The notes under the pieces: model-generated
What the model saw: the letters and a program-made list of their open reading frames with translations, nothing else
Told to the model about the DNA's origin: nothing
Database searches by the model: none
Translations under genes and position numbers: made by a program
Part shown: positions 54,103-62,655 of the stretch, piece after piece
Numbering within the stretch: position 1 is the first letter of the stretch
Layout: every line of letters begins with the position of its first letter
Origin: Paenibacillus allorhizosphaerae
GTDB taxonomy: Bacteria; Bacillota; Bacilli; Paenibacillales; NBRC-103111
Assembly: GCF_910594985.1 (NCBI RefSeq)
Contig: NZ_CAJVCE010000001.1
Coordinates: 662,319 to 726,318, forward strand
Length of the DNA: 64,000 bases
Direction: 5' to 3'

Positions 54103-55833
54103 TTACTTTTTTTGTTCAAGCGGATACAAAAGCCATTGCACCGGCTGTTTGCTCCCCGGCGCAGGCATCCACTCGATATCGACCGAAGCTTCGAGACCGG
54201 TTGCCCGGTAGAACAGGAACGCTCCGTCCTGATCCGTAATCCCTCCTTGCGGAAGCGGTACGACCGTCCCGTTCACTTTCAGCGTCCCATCCGCGACGCC
54301 GTCCTTGACCAGCAGCGCCAGCGCCGCCTGACGCGGGTGGTACAAGTGCAGCGAGTAGGTCATCCCTGCTCCGAAGTCGCTCTGCTCGCCAAACGACCAT
54401 TGCGACAGTCCGGTCAAGTGCTGCGCATCCGCATCGGCATCCATCCGAACGGCGGAATACGCGCTGTCGCTCTTTTGACCTTGAGCTTGTCCCTGCTCCG
54501 TTTTTCCTGCAGCAGGCAGCGGCGGGAGCGGCTCATTCGGCTTCGCCGCGATAAAACCGACGTTCGCAGGACCGTCCGTTTCGATATCGCTGATGCTCGC
54601 GAACCCTTGTCCGTCAGACAGCGTATACTGCTCCAACGTTACGGTTTCTCCCGGTTTGATCTCGAGTTGCTCGTCCGCTGCCGCCTTGGTCAAGAAATCG
54701 ACCGTCGCTTCTCGTGCATTATACCGATGCAGCAGCGTCGGCTGCATCACGCCCGTACGCGTTACGCGAACGGTAAGTTTTTTGAGCGTGTCCGGATTTT
54801 GGACGACCGCAGCGAATCGTACCGGTTGCGCCATCCCGTTCACATGATGCAATACGATCCGGGCTTTGCCGTTAACCCGTTCCTGATAAACGATCCCGGT
54901 GCGGTCGATCGTATGGGGGGCGTTGCCGCTTATAACAAGCTTGCGCTCCTCCGGTATCGTGACGATCGCAGGAAGCTGACGTGCCTCTGCCAACTGCCGT
55001 TTCCAGTCCGCCGACTCGTCCTTGACGAAAGAACCGACCGGCTTCGCATACCAAGGATATTCGGATTTGGTATGGAGCACTTCATCAATGACGGTCACCT
55101 CATGCGTGAACGTCTCGCTCCATTCGCTGTGGGGGTCCGCTATCCGCAGCGACACCGGATAAGTTCCTGGCTCGAAAAAAGCTTCTTTATTGCCTGTCCA
55201 TTCGTACTTCGGCAATCCTTCGGAATCCGGATCATAGCTTAAATCGATATAAGCGACCGGTTCGCCGATCCGGTACACCGCTTTATCCGTCGCAAAGATG
55301 GCGATTGGCCGAGAGTTCGGCTGTGTGTCCCCGGGATAATGCGATTCGCGATACGCCCGATCGGTAGGCTGAACGTAGATCAGCTCCACACGGCTTCGAT
55401 TCGAATCATAAACGCACGTTGCGTTCATATAAGGTGCAATCCAGTCCAGTTTTACCAGCAGCGTCCCATCCGCCAGAACAGCGGTTTCCGGCAATGGACT
55501 TTCCGTCCCGTTGACGGATGCTATGCCTCGGTCGAGCTCCCACTCCACATAAGCTTTCGGCGCCGTAAGTCCGACCGATCTGCGCTCGGAATTCCAAGTG
55601 ACGGGAAATCCAAGCTGCTCCCCAACCCAGCGGATCGGGACAAAAAAGCTGTTTTTCACCTTCTGCGCCGGGACGTCCAGTTGAACCGCAGAGCCGTTCA
55701 CTTCCGCGGTCGCTTGGTTGTCGGTAAACAGCAGATGTATGGTAGTGCCGGAGACCTGTACCCCGGCTGCCTGCGCGCTCCCCGCCAGCATCGACAAGGC
55801 AAGCGACCATGTAATAAGCCGTTTCTTTTTCAA
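54103..55833 (-). CDS. Secreted stalk-domain protein, paralogue 2
   Basis: 576 residues from TTG 55833 with AAGGGG upstream; an ATG at 55857 has no site. Signal KKRLITWSLALSMLAGSAQA. Same plan as paralogue 1: stalk domain (FFVPIRWVGEQLGFPV), PKD-like segment (AVYRIGEPVAYIDLSYDPDSEGLPKYEWTG), then shared beta-rich modules (RIVLHHVNGMAQPVRF, SLHLYHPRQAALALLVKDG). A Gln/Gly spacer GKTEQGQAQGQ lies in the second half. First gene of a two-gene unit arising by tandem duplication. Function unknown. Confidence 0.72.
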   Translation of the reverse strand: MKKKRLITWSLALSMLAGSAQAAGVQVSGTTIHLLFTDNQATAEVNGSAVQLDVPAQKVKNSFFVPIRWVGEQLGFPVTWNSERRSVGLTAPKAYVEWELDRGIASVNGTESPLPETAVLADGTLLVKLDWIAPYMNATCVYDSNRSRVELIYVQPTDRAYRESHYPGDTQPNSRPIAIFATDKAVYRIGEPVAYIDLSYDPDSEGLPKYEWTGNKEAFFEPGTYPVSLRIADPHSEWSETFTHEVTVIDEVLHTKSEYPWYAKPVGSFVKDESADWKRQLAEARQLPAIVTIPEERKLVISGNAPHTIDRTGIVYQERVNGKARIVLHHVNGMAQPVRFAAVVQNPDTLKKLTVRVTRTGVMQPTLLHRYNAREATVDFLTKAAADEQLEIKPGETVTLEQYTLSDGQGFASISDIETDGPANVGFIAAKPNEPLPPLPAAGKTEQGQAQGQKSDSAYSAVRMDADADAQHLTGLSQWSFGEQSDFGAGMTYSLHLYHPRQAALALLVKDGVADGTLKVNGTVVPLPQGGITDQDGAFLFYRATGLEASVDIEWMPAPGSKQPVQWLLYPLEQKK

Positions 55834-55903
55834 AGCCGTATTTCCCCTTTTTGTCATAAATAAAAAAACATTCTAGCGTACTTAACCATTCTGAGCTCGC
55901 AAA

Positions 55904-55936
55904 AAAACCGTGCTATGCCCAATGTAGCACGGTTTT
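55904..55936 (-). terminator. Rho-independent terminator of the MFS gene
   Basis: A 12-bp perfect stem AAAACCGTGCTA/TAGCACGGTTTT with a 9-base loop, followed by T on the minus strand, lies 65 bp beyond the stop of the gene at 56001. Confidence 0.85.
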
Positions 55937-56000
55937 CCGGAAAAATCACCCTTCTTAAACGATTTGTCACAACTTATTGCTTATTTACGCGATGGATCGT

Positions 56001-57263
56001 CTAATAGGACGTATTCCCCCGTTTTATCGCTTCTCTCCCAATCCTTCCATATTGAGGGGTCAGAAGTAGAAAATGGATGAAAAGTACACCCGAGATAATA
56101 TAGAATACAATCGGAATGCCGAAGTTGCTCGCCACGATCCCGCCGAATAAGGCGCCGGACACATTTCCTAATGAATTGGCGCTTGCATTGTAAGCATATA
56201 CGCTGCCTTGAATGTTCACAGGCGTCAACCGGCGCAGCAGCGAACTGATCGACGGAATCAGTCCTCCGACGCACAGTCCTGTCAAGAAACGGGTACCCAT
56301 CAAAATCCAAGGGTTCGATATGCGCGCCTGGGGTATGTAAAGAATCGAAATCAGCAGTAAACAGCTTAGCAGGATGATCATATGTCCGTACCGGTCGCCC
56401 AATTTGCCCAAGTACGGTGCGGCTATCACCGTCCCGAGTGCGCTCGATGCGAAGATGAGACCGGCCATCAGCTCGATATGGTCTTCAACATGCATACTCT
56501 TGACATACAGCGAAATAATCGGGCTGATGCTCTGCAAACTGGCGGCAATCAAATACGTCGATACGAATAATACAAGAATGACCGGCGACTGTCTGATCGC
56601 TTCGCGCAGCATCGTTTTTTGCACTGGTTTGTCCGTTTCCGCTTGTACCGGTTGATCTCTCTTCAAAAACCTCCGGAATCGGAACTTCTCGTATTTCTTC
56701 GCTTCTTTCACACCAAAAAGCACGAGAACGGTTGAGGTCAAGATAAACAGTCCGGTGAGAAAAAACGAGTTGCGCATGCCAAACCATTCCGCCATCAGCC
56801 CGCCAAGGAGCGGCCCGAGCAGCTGTCCCGTCACCTGGCCCGTCTGCAGCGTCCCTAACGCCCGGCCTACCTCGCTCTTCGGCGTCTCAATTGCCATTAG
56901 GGCGACAGAGGATGTCGAGAACCCGGCCATCGTTCCGAAAACGGCGCGAAGCAGCAGCAGTTGCATAGGCGTATGGACGAGACCCATACATACAATAATG
57001 ATCGTAAGACCGAAACCTGAGCGGATCATCGCCGTCTTTTGCCCGTATGTATCCGACATCTTCCCCCAGAAAGGCGAAACGAGTGCAACCATCACATGAT
57101 TGATGCCGAAGATCAAGGCAGACCACAGTGCAGCCTGCTTCTCGTCATGGATGCCAAGCTCCTGTACGTAAAGCGGCAAAAACGGGACGATCATGCTGAA
57201 CCCGGCGGTACAGAAAAAATTGCCGAACCATAAGATGTACAAATTGCGTTTCCAGGCGTCCAT
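56001..57263 (-). CDS. MFS multidrug-type exporter
   Basis: 420 residues from ATG 57263 with AAGGAAA upstream. Twelve hydrophobic helices. N-terminal FCTAGFSMIVPFLPLYVQELGI, loop motif A GKMSDTYGQKTAMI between helices 2 and 3, and the antiporter motif region GQVTGQLLGPLLGG in helix 5. The central loop is charged. It resembles proton-driven drug antiporters of the DHA1 group. The gene stands alone, divergent from the SleB-type gene, with a TTACA-A-TGTAA inverted repeat at 57302-57312 upstream of its start. Confidence 0.9.
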   Translation of the reverse strand: MDAWKRNLYILWFGNFFCTAGFSMIVPFLPLYVQELGIHDEKQAALWSALIFGINHVMVALVSPFWGKMSDTYGQKTAMIRSGFGLTIIIVCMGLVHTPMQLLLLRAVFGTMAGFSTSSVALMAIETPKSEVGRALGTLQTGQVTGQLLGPLLGGLMAEWFGMRNSFFLTGLFILTSTVLVLFGVKEAKKYEKFRFRRFLKRDQPVQAETDKPVQKTMLREAIRQSPVILVLFVSTYLIAASLQSISPIISLYVKSMHVEDHIELMAGLIFASSALGTVIAAPYLGKLGDRYGHMIILLSCLLLISILYIPQARISNPWILMGTRFLTGLCVGGLIPSISSLLRRLTPVNIQGSVYAYNASANSLGNVSGALFGGIVASNFGIPIVFYIISGVLFIHFLLLTPQYGRIGREAIKRGNTSY

Positions 57264-57301
57264 TCCAATTTCCTTCTTTGATGTCGATTTGTTATGTGCT
57301 T

Positions 57302-57312
57302 TTACAATGTAA
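57302..57312. promoter_or_regulatory. Inverted repeat TTACA-A-TGTAA upstream of the MFS gene
   Basis: A perfect 5-bp inverted repeat centred 44 bp upstream of the exporter start codon. The place and form suit a repressor operator, but the base composition is simple and no regulator gene is adjacent. Confidence 0.3.
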
Positions 57313-57519
57313 CATAATTCAGTGGCAAGTCCATGGACAAAACGGATCCGAAATACGTGCGTTTCCCCTCCCAAATTGAACCAATTTTCCGACTATGGAC
57401 AAAATTTTAAACCTGTCTCCGAAAAGTGTAGACGAGCCGCTTCCGCAACCGATTAACGCCCTTTTGCAGCAACGTCCGCGCATTTGCCGGACCCATGAAG
57501 AAGAGGAGGTAACCGGATT

Positions 57520-58161
57520 TTGAACAAAGCCGCGATAGTTTTATCCTTATTTGCCGGGATGGCAGGAGCTGTAACCGCATCCGGAACCGCATCCGCCGAA
57601 CCGATGAAGAAAGGAGCCAAGAACGAACACGTGCTTGATTTGCAAGAGCGACTTACCGCACTAGGTTATTTGAAAGGCGGGGTTACCGGCTATTACGGAG
57701 TCCTGACGACTGAAGCGGTCCGCAAATTTCAAACCGCGCAAAAACTTACGGCCGACGGAGTGGCCGACGATACGACCGTCGACTCGCTGAAACAGTCGGT
57801 TGCGCCGAAAGAAACGGCGCTCGACCAAATGGCGCGCATCATTTACGCCGAAGCGAGAGGCGAATCGTTCGATGGGCAAGTCGCGATCGGCGCCGTTATA
57901 TTAAACCGCGTACAGTCCAACATTTTTCCCGATACGATCGAAGAAGTGATTTTACAACCCGGCCAGTTCTCGGCCGTGAAAGACGGGCAGTTCGAGCTGA
58001 CCCCGAATGAAACCGCTTATGAAGCGGCGAAAAAAGCATTGAACGGCTCAGACCCGACAGACGGAGCGCTCTACTACTACAACCCCAGAACGGCAAAAGC
58101 GTCCTGGAGCAAAGCACGTCCCAAAATCGCCAAAATCGGCAACCACGTGTTTACGCGATAA
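57520..58161 (+). CDS. SleB-type cell wall hydrolase with peptidoglycan-binding domain
   Basis: 213 residues from TTG 57520 with GAGGAGG upstream. Signal MNKAAIVLSLFAGMAGAVTASGTASA. Residues about 30-85 are a PG_binding_1 domain (NEHVLDLQERLTALGYL, GYYGVLTTEAVRKFQ). Residues about 100-213 are a Hydrolase_2 domain with catalytic Glu in IIYAEARGES, VAIGAVILNRV, and PGQFSAVKDGQ. It cleaves peptidoglycan; SleB relatives degrade spore cortex during germination. The gene is monocistronic with a terminator 48 bp after it. Confidence 0.93.
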   Translation: MNKAAIVLSLFAGMAGAVTASGTASAEPMKKGAKNEHVLDLQERLTALGYLKGGVTGYYGVLTTEAVRKFQTAQKLTADGVADDTTVDSLKQSVAPKETALDQMARIIYAEARGESFDGQVAIGAVILNRVQSNIFPDTIEEVILQPGQFSAVKDGQFELTPNETAYEAAKKALNGSDPTDGALYYYNPRTAKASWSKARPKIAKIGNHVFTR

Positions 58162-58208
58162 CATACCGCATATCTCAAAAGGGCAAAAGTAACGATCATC
58201 CCCTCATG

Positions 58209-58238
58209 CAAAAGGACAGCATCCAGGCTGTCCTTTTG
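58209..58238 (+). terminator. Rho-independent terminator
   Basis: A 12-bp stem CAAAAGGACAGC/GCTGTCCTTTTG with a 6-base loop lies 48 bp after the SleB-type gene. The T-run is within the stem, so it could also work in the other direction. Confidence 0.85.
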
Positions 58239-58292
58239 TTCATTAAGCGGCGTAGGTTTTTGATGCATGCGAAGGCATGGTTCTCGTAAGAT

Positions 58293-58565
58293 TTAGCTGC
58301 GGATTAGCATCATCTTAATCAAAGTGAGAATTAACCCCATCAGCGTACCTACAAAAAACAAAAATAAAAACACTGTAAACAATTTCCTCAAAAAACCTTT
58401 AATGGGCTCGTCAATTATAACCGTTAGTAAAAGCGTTAGTGCGATTAGTAATATAAACCTCCATAGGTATGGAATTCTTATTACGATGGATAAGGCATAT
58501 AATGCTGAGCCGGAGTACATGTAATACTTTGTTTTCCTAGTCATTTCTCTATTATGTTGTCTCAT
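58293..58565 (-). CDS. Hypothetical small membrane protein
   Basis: 90 residues from ATG 58565 with GGAGG upstream. Basic N-terminus (RQHNREMTRKTKYYMYSG), then three hydrophobic stretches with a short loop IDEPIKGFLRK between the second and third. It has no recognised family. AT content is higher than in the genes before 58.2 kb, marking the beginning of the atypical right end. Confidence 0.6.
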   Translation of the reverse strand: MRQHNREMTRKTKYYMYSGSALYALSIVIRIPYLWRFILLIALTLLLTVIIDEPIKGFLRKLFTVFLFLFFVGTLMGLILTLIKMMLIRS

Positions 58566-58664
58566 CTTTGTCCTCCAAGTAAAAACTAGCAGCCTGCGGG
58601 GAGACGCCCACAAATCCACTTCCAGCTAAAGTTCCCGCCGTTCTAATACCTATTCTTCAGCCCT

Positions 58665-59378
58665 TCACTTTAGCAACCCACCGATCGGATTTAATACATA
58701 TTCACATACTGTTTGCAATGACTTCTTCACATCCAACTTATGTAAGCATTCCACTATATAATCCGCCAATAATGGATCCCTACGCCGCAGTTCGTTCATT
58801 TGATACTTCGGCTTTACAGCCCACCAATGATGAATAATAAAATGCGCATCTACGCAGCTTTGCAAAATCTGATTTCGGATCCATGCCGAGGTGACTTCAT
58901 TGTCTGCATCCATGAAATTGTTCCATAGTTCCGTTATTCTTTTTCTAATCCGGGTCAATTCCTCTTGAGAAGCCGGGGTCGGGCCTGATGCATAATAGGC
59001 TGAAGCCTCTTCATGCAATTCAATCCATTTCTTTGTACAATTACTCCACAAACAGACTCCTTTCGCCAGCATTGTTGTGATTGTCCCTATATTGCTTTTC
59101 CTCTCGTAACCATTTAATACTTCTTTATACCAATCCCATGGAGCGATCATGATTTGAAATTCATAGTTGTTAAAATATTTAAACTCTCGTCTAAATTCGG
59201 AAAACTTCCCGATATAACAAAGATCAATATCGCTATGAGCCGTTGCCGTTCCAGCAGCTTGCGATCCGCATAAAATGATAGCTTCAAGATCTGAATTAAC
59301 CAACAACTCATTCGCAATGTACGCATCGATGATTTCCCTTACTTTGGGGTCAACCGTCCACGTTTTATTCCCTTTCAT
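58665..59378 (-). CDS. Nucleotidyltransferase-domain protein
   Basis: 237 residues. The Pol-beta-type nucleotidyltransferase signature GSQAAGTATAHSDIDL lies near residue 38-53, with the two catalytic Asp in SDIDL and a further carboxylate later (MIAPWDWY). The C-terminal half is helical. The layout recalls aminoglycoside adenylyltransferases (ANT) and related enzymes that move a nucleotide to a small molecule or protein. It overlaps the preceding gene by ATGA, so the two are coupled. Whether it gives resistance cannot be told from sequence. Confidence 0.78.
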   Translation of the reverse strand: MKGNKTWTVDPKVREIIDAYIANELLVNSDLEAIILCGSQAAGTATAHSDIDLCYIGKFSEFRREFKYFNNYEFQIMIAPWDWYKEVLNGYERKSNIGTITTMLAKGVCLWSNCTKKWIELHEEASAYYASGPTPASQEELTRIRKRITELWNNFMDADNEVTSAWIRNQILQSCVDAHFIIHHWWAVKPKYQMNELRRRDPLLADYIVECLHKLDVKKSLQTVCEYVLNPIGGLLK

Positions 59379-59968
59379 GTAGCGCTTGTTTCAACCCGCT
59401 GCCTGATAATGATTTTACAATGATTGTGATGAAGCATTGGATTCATAACGATCTCGGTAGAAGCACCTGTCGGCACAAATCCTTTGGCCGTAATTTCTTC
59501 AACAAGTTTGGCTTTCGTATGTATAATGTCGTCGTATAAACCTTCGTGTAAAATTTGAGCAAACGTGCCGCCCGGGATCGTCTTAAAAAATATCGAATGC
59601 TCCATGCCACCTAAACTGTCCATCATCGCATTATGAAGCTGCCGTTCCTCCAAATAATCGGGTACGCAAATCATGATAGTAATGGACGCATCATTGCCGG
59701 CCCTATCCTCACATTGGAATTCCGTAGGACCGATAATAAAGTTTTTATTCAGCTCTTTCGCCGTGTAATGTTTGATTCGATTCAAACATTTGTAGATTTT
59801 GTTGGAATCATTCAGTTTTCGGATATCAAATTGTCCTTGCCTCGTTGTAACAATGTATTTCAAATCCGGCAGCTCGTGTATTCTTACTTGCTTACTCTTT
59901 TCCCCTGTGGAGTATACACCCTTTAGCTGCTTTTTCATATCATCTTTGACAATTTGGGATGATCTCAT
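59375..59968 (-). CDS. GyrI-like effector-binding-domain protein
   Basis: 197 residues from ATG 59968 with GGTGG eight bases upstream. The sequence (QVRIHELPDLKYIVTTRQGQF..., LHNAMMDSLGG, FFKTIPGGTFAQILHEGLYDDI...) has the two-repeat plan of GyrI/SbmC or AraC effector-binding domains (SOUL/GyrI-like), which bind small amphipathic molecules. No DNA-binding helix-turn-helix is present. Translationally coupled to the nucleotidyltransferase. The ribosome site overlaps the stop of an upstream remnant. Confidence 0.62.
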   Translation of the reverse strand: MRSSQIVKDDMKKQLKGVYSTGEKSKQVRIHELPDLKYIVTTRQGQFDIRKLNDSNKIYKCLNRIKHYTAKELNKNFIIGPTEFQCEDRAGNDASITIMICVPDYLEERQLHNAMMDSLGGMEHSIFFKTIPGGTFAQILHEGLYDDIIHTKAKLVEEITAKGFVPTGASTEIVMNPMLHHNHCKIIIRQRVETSAT

Positions 59969-59972
59969 CTTG

Positions 59973-60143
59973 CTAACCACCTTTTATGAAATTGTTAGTT
60001 CTTTCACCATAAGCTTTAACTACTTTTTCCGGTGCTGCGCTTTGCCAAGCTTTCAGTAGTAATCCCATTAATTCCTCTGGTTCTACCGTACTTAAATTTA
60101 CATGCATATAGTTTTCCCTCTCCCACGGAGCCACCAATCCCAT
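59973..60143 (-). pseudogene. Short remnant of a gene (56 residues)
   Basis: From ATG 60143 this frame reads APWERENYMHVNLS...PEELMGLLLKAWQSAAPEKVV and stops at TAG 59973-59975, inside the leader of the GyrI-like gene. The frame stays open a little further upstream (VTPYPA before the Met) but then meets TGA and there is no ribosome site, so the 5' part is lost. It looks like the C-terminal end of a small conserved protein; the AWQSAAPEKVV-type end recalls MmcQ/YjbR-like proteins, with low confidence. Original coupling to the next gene suggests a deleted operon member. Confidence 0.5.
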
Positions 60144-60169
60144 AGCGGGATACGGCGTTACCTTTCAAG

Positions 60170-60496
60170 TTACATTTGTATTACTTTCTTTCGAAAAATG
60201 AGACTTGTAACGATTAGTCCAAGAATCAAGCCGGATATCGGAGAGACAATAATGATTCCTAGTATATTCGTGCTTGAAGTAAAGGCTAGCTTTGCGGTTA
60301 CGGCGACGATCGCTATTATACATACGACTAGCCAATAAATGAGCTTTTTACTCGAATCTACTTTTCTAAAGGCCTTCGTTGAATATGGGGTTTTGATCAA
60401 TAACAATACGATTAGAAAGATCTGAACATACAAAGGATGAGCAAAAGTAAACGGCAAAAAATCACTCCGAGTATGAAATGATAAACAACTTTTCAT
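60170..60496 (-). CDS. Hypothetical membrane protein
   Basis: 108 residues with no clear ribosome site before ATG 60496, so the start is uncertain. Three hydrophobic helices (about 24-36, 52-70, 76-98), separated by a basic segment RKVDSSKK, and a basic end FRKKVIQM. It has no known family. It lies 24 bp after the PfpI gene. Confidence 0.5.
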   Translation of the reverse strand: MKSCLSFHTRSDFLPFTFAHPLYVQIFLIVLLLIKTPYSTKAFRKVDSSKKLIYWLVVCIIAIVAVTAKLAFTSSTNILGIIIVSPISGLILGLIVTSLIFRKKVIQM

Positions 60497-60520
60497 TGCA
60501 TCTATAAATGAAATTCCACT

Positions 60521-61090
60521 TTATCTGTTCATGATGTCATGAAATAGCTCTCTTTCTTCATCCGCGTTTTGATAAACCCCAAGATAATGAAAGATTTCAA
60601 AAGAAAAATCAACAAAAGCACGACCTTTGGCAGTAATGACATGTCTTTCTCTAACTACCCGCTTATCTATATAATTCTCCCGTGGAAACGGATCTTCTAC
60701 TTTCAATTTATTGATGCTTTCGATCGAGCAGGATGTGGTGAACTTACATGTATGTAAGATGCCGGCTCTTCCCAAATATTGCGGCCCATTGCATATGGCA
60801 GCAAGCATTTTCCCCTCTTGGTCCAGTTTAATTATAAAATCGGTTAGCTCTTTCCGTTGATTTCGAATCGGGCCACCAGGGATAATGAGCCCTTCAATAT
60901 CGCTAAGCTCCATTGCTTCATTAATTGTGACATTTGGCTTATAGTACAAACCAGATTCACTCACGACGGTTTCAACATTGTATCCCATTGATAGAACTTC
61001 TCTTTTTCCAATATTTCTTATTTTATGGAAAGCTAACGTAATTTCAAAATCTGCGAAGTCTTCCGATATAAAACAAATGATTTTCCCCAT
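60521..61090 (-). CDS. DJ-1/PfpI-family protein
   Basis: 189 residues; ATG 61090 with AAGGTGG upstream. Flavodoxin-like fold of the DJ-1/ThiJ/PfpI family: IICFISEDFADFEITLAF at the start, EGLIIPGGPIRNQ in the middle and the nucleophile Cys in LAAICNGPQ. Members are proteases, glyoxalase/chaperone-like enzymes or isonitrile hydratases, so the exact activity is unknown. The Lys/Asn-rich composition is unlike genes left of 58 kb. Confidence 0.83.
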   Translation of the reverse strand: MGKIICFISEDFADFEITLAFHKIRNIGKREVLSMGYNVETVVSESGLYYKPNVTINEAMELSDIEGLIIPGGPIRNQRKELTDFIIKLDQEGKMLAAICNGPQYLGRAGILHTCKFTTSCSIESINKLKVEDPFPRENYIDKRVVRERHVITAKGRAFVDFSFEIFHYLGVYQNADEERELFHDIMNR

Positions 61091-61212
61091 CTTTTATACC
61101 ACCTTCGAATTAAATTCGCATATTGTTTGGATGCGGATCATGTTTCCCTTCGAACGAACTTAAAAATAACAAAACATCAAGTTCAATTAAACCTGATAAG
61201 ATGGGTATGTAT

Positions 61213-61452
61213 TTATACGAACTTCACCTTTTTTAAAGTAATCCGTAATGTTAAAAAATCACGAAAACTTTTTAAAGAAATCGATCTATAACCATCTTTC
61301 TTTAAAGGCCGTTGCTGTATGTACTCTTCAAACGCTCTTGAAAATCCGACTAAGTCAATCACATTTCCTCTACACTCGATTCTAATGTATTCTTTAACGT
61401 ATTCTTTTCTCTCGATGTCTAGCCTAAGAAGTAATTCCTCGTGTTCTGTCAT
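61213..61452 (-). CDS. Hypothetical protein
   Basis: 79 residues; ATG 61452 with GGGGAGA upstream, a convincing ribosome site. A charged helical N-terminus (TEHEELLLRLDIERKEYVKEYI), a short IRIECRGNVIDLVGFS segment and a basic C-terminus ending RITLKKVKFV. It has no recognised domain. Confidence 0.55.
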   Translation of the reverse strand: MTEHEELLLRLDIERKEYVKEYIRIECRGNVIDLVGFSRAFEEYIQQRPLKKDGYRSISLKSFRDFLTLRITLKKVKFV

Positions 61453-61530
61453 TGGTCTCTCCCCTAAATATGATGATTCAAAAGCTGAAGTGATTTCATT
61501 CTATTTATTGTACTACTCCAGAACGACTTG

Positions 61531-62133
61531 TTAAGCAATCTGAACGATTCTAGTATTCTGACATAATGGATATAACTCCGTGAGGGACCATATTGCGTTT
61601 TTCATATCCTCAAATGAATCTCCATAGAAATAAAAAGCAGTTTCCGTAGTGCCTTGCCAATACCTTTCAACTTCTCCATCATACCCAATTAACCTAGATA
61701 ACTCGGTGAGCACAACATTTAAATCACATTGTGCATATACACGTTCAGGAAGGTTTACGCTGTCTAAGTAAATTGCTAATCCTTCTTTCTTGCCAAACGC
61801 AATGCATTCTTCTGTATTTTCTAAAATCACATGTGATCGCTTAGGTGCACCTAAATCCTCTAGTTTCAAAATAATTTCACCGATGATCGACCTATAGTCG
61901 TTTCCTTTATAAATTAGAACTTCCATGTCGCAAAATTCGATTTCGCCGGATTCTGCTTGCATGGTTCCTCCACCAGTGATTTCACCATAACGGTTTGAAC
62001 GCAAAAATTCATCCAGGGGTTCCTCGTAAAGCACTCCTCTATCCATTGGCATAATTTTGTCATTCAACTGAATGATAATGAGTGTTTCCGATTTTTCTTT
62101 TTTATTCTTTGATCCGAATATCTTCTTAAACAT
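61531..62133 (-). CDS. Hypothetical protein
   Basis: 200 residues from ATG 62133 with AAAGGAA upstream; an ATG at 62250 would add 39 residues without a site. Lys-rich N-terminus (MFKKIFGSKNKKEKSE), then an alpha/beta protein (FCDMEVLIYKGNDYRSIIGEIILKLE, ESFEDMKNAIWSLTELYPLC) with no family that I recognise. It may be an immunity-type or metabolic orphan. Confidence 0.58.
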   Translation of the reverse strand: MFKKIFGSKNKKEKSETLIIIQLNDKIMPMDRGVLYEEPLDEFLRSNRYGEITGGGTMQAESGEIEFCDMEVLIYKGNDYRSIIGEIILKLEDLGAPKRSHVILENTEECIAFGKKEGLAIYLDSVNLPERVYAQCDLNVVLTELSRLIGYDGEVERYWQGTTETAFYFYGDSFEDMKNAIWSLTELYPLCQNTRIVQIA

Positions 62134-62259
62134 GAACTTTTCCTTTATACATAATTCGGCTGACCAAGGGGATTGTCTCCCGCATCGTAAAGACAATTCT
62201 GCTTTTACATTTGGATTGTCTTTATCATAATTCCCATCTCGAAAATTCATTTAAATCAA

Positions 62260-62288
62260 TTGATGCAAGTATCATGGTGTGTTATCAT
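62260..62288 (+). promoter_or_regulatory. Candidate sigma-A promoter for antisense RNA
   Basis: TTGATG (62260-62265), 17-base spacer, TATCAT (62283-62288). It points toward the shared terminator at 62378-62417, giving a transcript of roughly 125 bases. Confidence 0.4.
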
Positions 62289-62294
62289 ATTATT

Positions 62295-62420
62295 ATTAAT
62301 AAAGACCAAGTGGGCTAACACTTGGTCAATACAATTGGCTTGGTTGGTAAATTCCCTTTCTAAGTCATTTAGGAATCAAAAACCCACCTACGGCTCTCAA
62401 TCTTCGGGTGGGTTTTTACT
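62295..62420 (+). ncRNA. Possible antisense/antitoxin RNA opposite the holin-like toxin gene
   Basis: Between the candidate promoter and the terminator there is a GACCAAGTG...CACTTGGTC hairpin (62304-62327) and no reading frame. Its 3' end would overlap the end of the convergent toxin mRNA, as in txpA/RatA- and bsrG/SR4-type type I systems. The RNA itself is inferred, not observed. Confidence 0.35.
62378..62417. terminator. Bidirectional rho-independent terminator shared by toxin and antisense RNA
   Basis: An 11-bp perfect stem AAAAACCCACC/GGTGGGTTTTT with an 18-base loop. It carries the toxin stop codon at one edge, and T-runs lie on both strands. Confidence 0.85.
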
Positions 62421-62511
62421 TTCTCTTGTTGTTTAAATCGATGTATGTTAAAAGAGCAAGGATAAACATTCCAAAAAGGAACATAATCGTAAGTGCATCT
62501 TTTATTTCCAT
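62416..62511 (-). CDS. Holin-like type I toxin peptide
   Basis: 31 residues: M-E-I-K-D-A-L-T, a hydrophobic helix IMFLFGMFILALLTYI, then DLNNKRK. This is the layout of the putative holin-like toxin family of Firmicutes type I toxin-antitoxin systems: one membrane helix and a basic tail. The ribosome site GAAAGGAGGTGA lies 5 bases before ATG 62511 and is nearly perfect. A sigma-A-like promoter is at 62568-62596. The terminator overlaps the stop codon and can serve a convergent antisense RNA. It was found by reading the strand, as it is very short. Confidence 0.75.
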   Translation of the reverse strand: MEIKDALTIMFLFGMFILALLTYIDLNNKRK

Positions 62512-62567
62512 GGCTTCACCTCCTTTCGAAGGGAAACCATGCCCACCCAAGATTCAATTGTAATTAT

Positions 62568-62596
62568 ATTGTACCTTTATTATACTTTACGCACAA
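62568..62596 (-). promoter_or_regulatory. Candidate sigma-A promoter of the toxin gene
   Basis: On the minus strand TTGTGC, a 17-base spacer and TACAAT (plus coordinates 62591-62596 and 62568-62573), ending 56 bp before the start codon. Confidence 0.45.
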
Positions 62597-62655
62597 GCGT
62601 TCGTATTGATTATAATAGGTTTTTAGATTCATTAATACAGGCTAGCATGCCTTTC

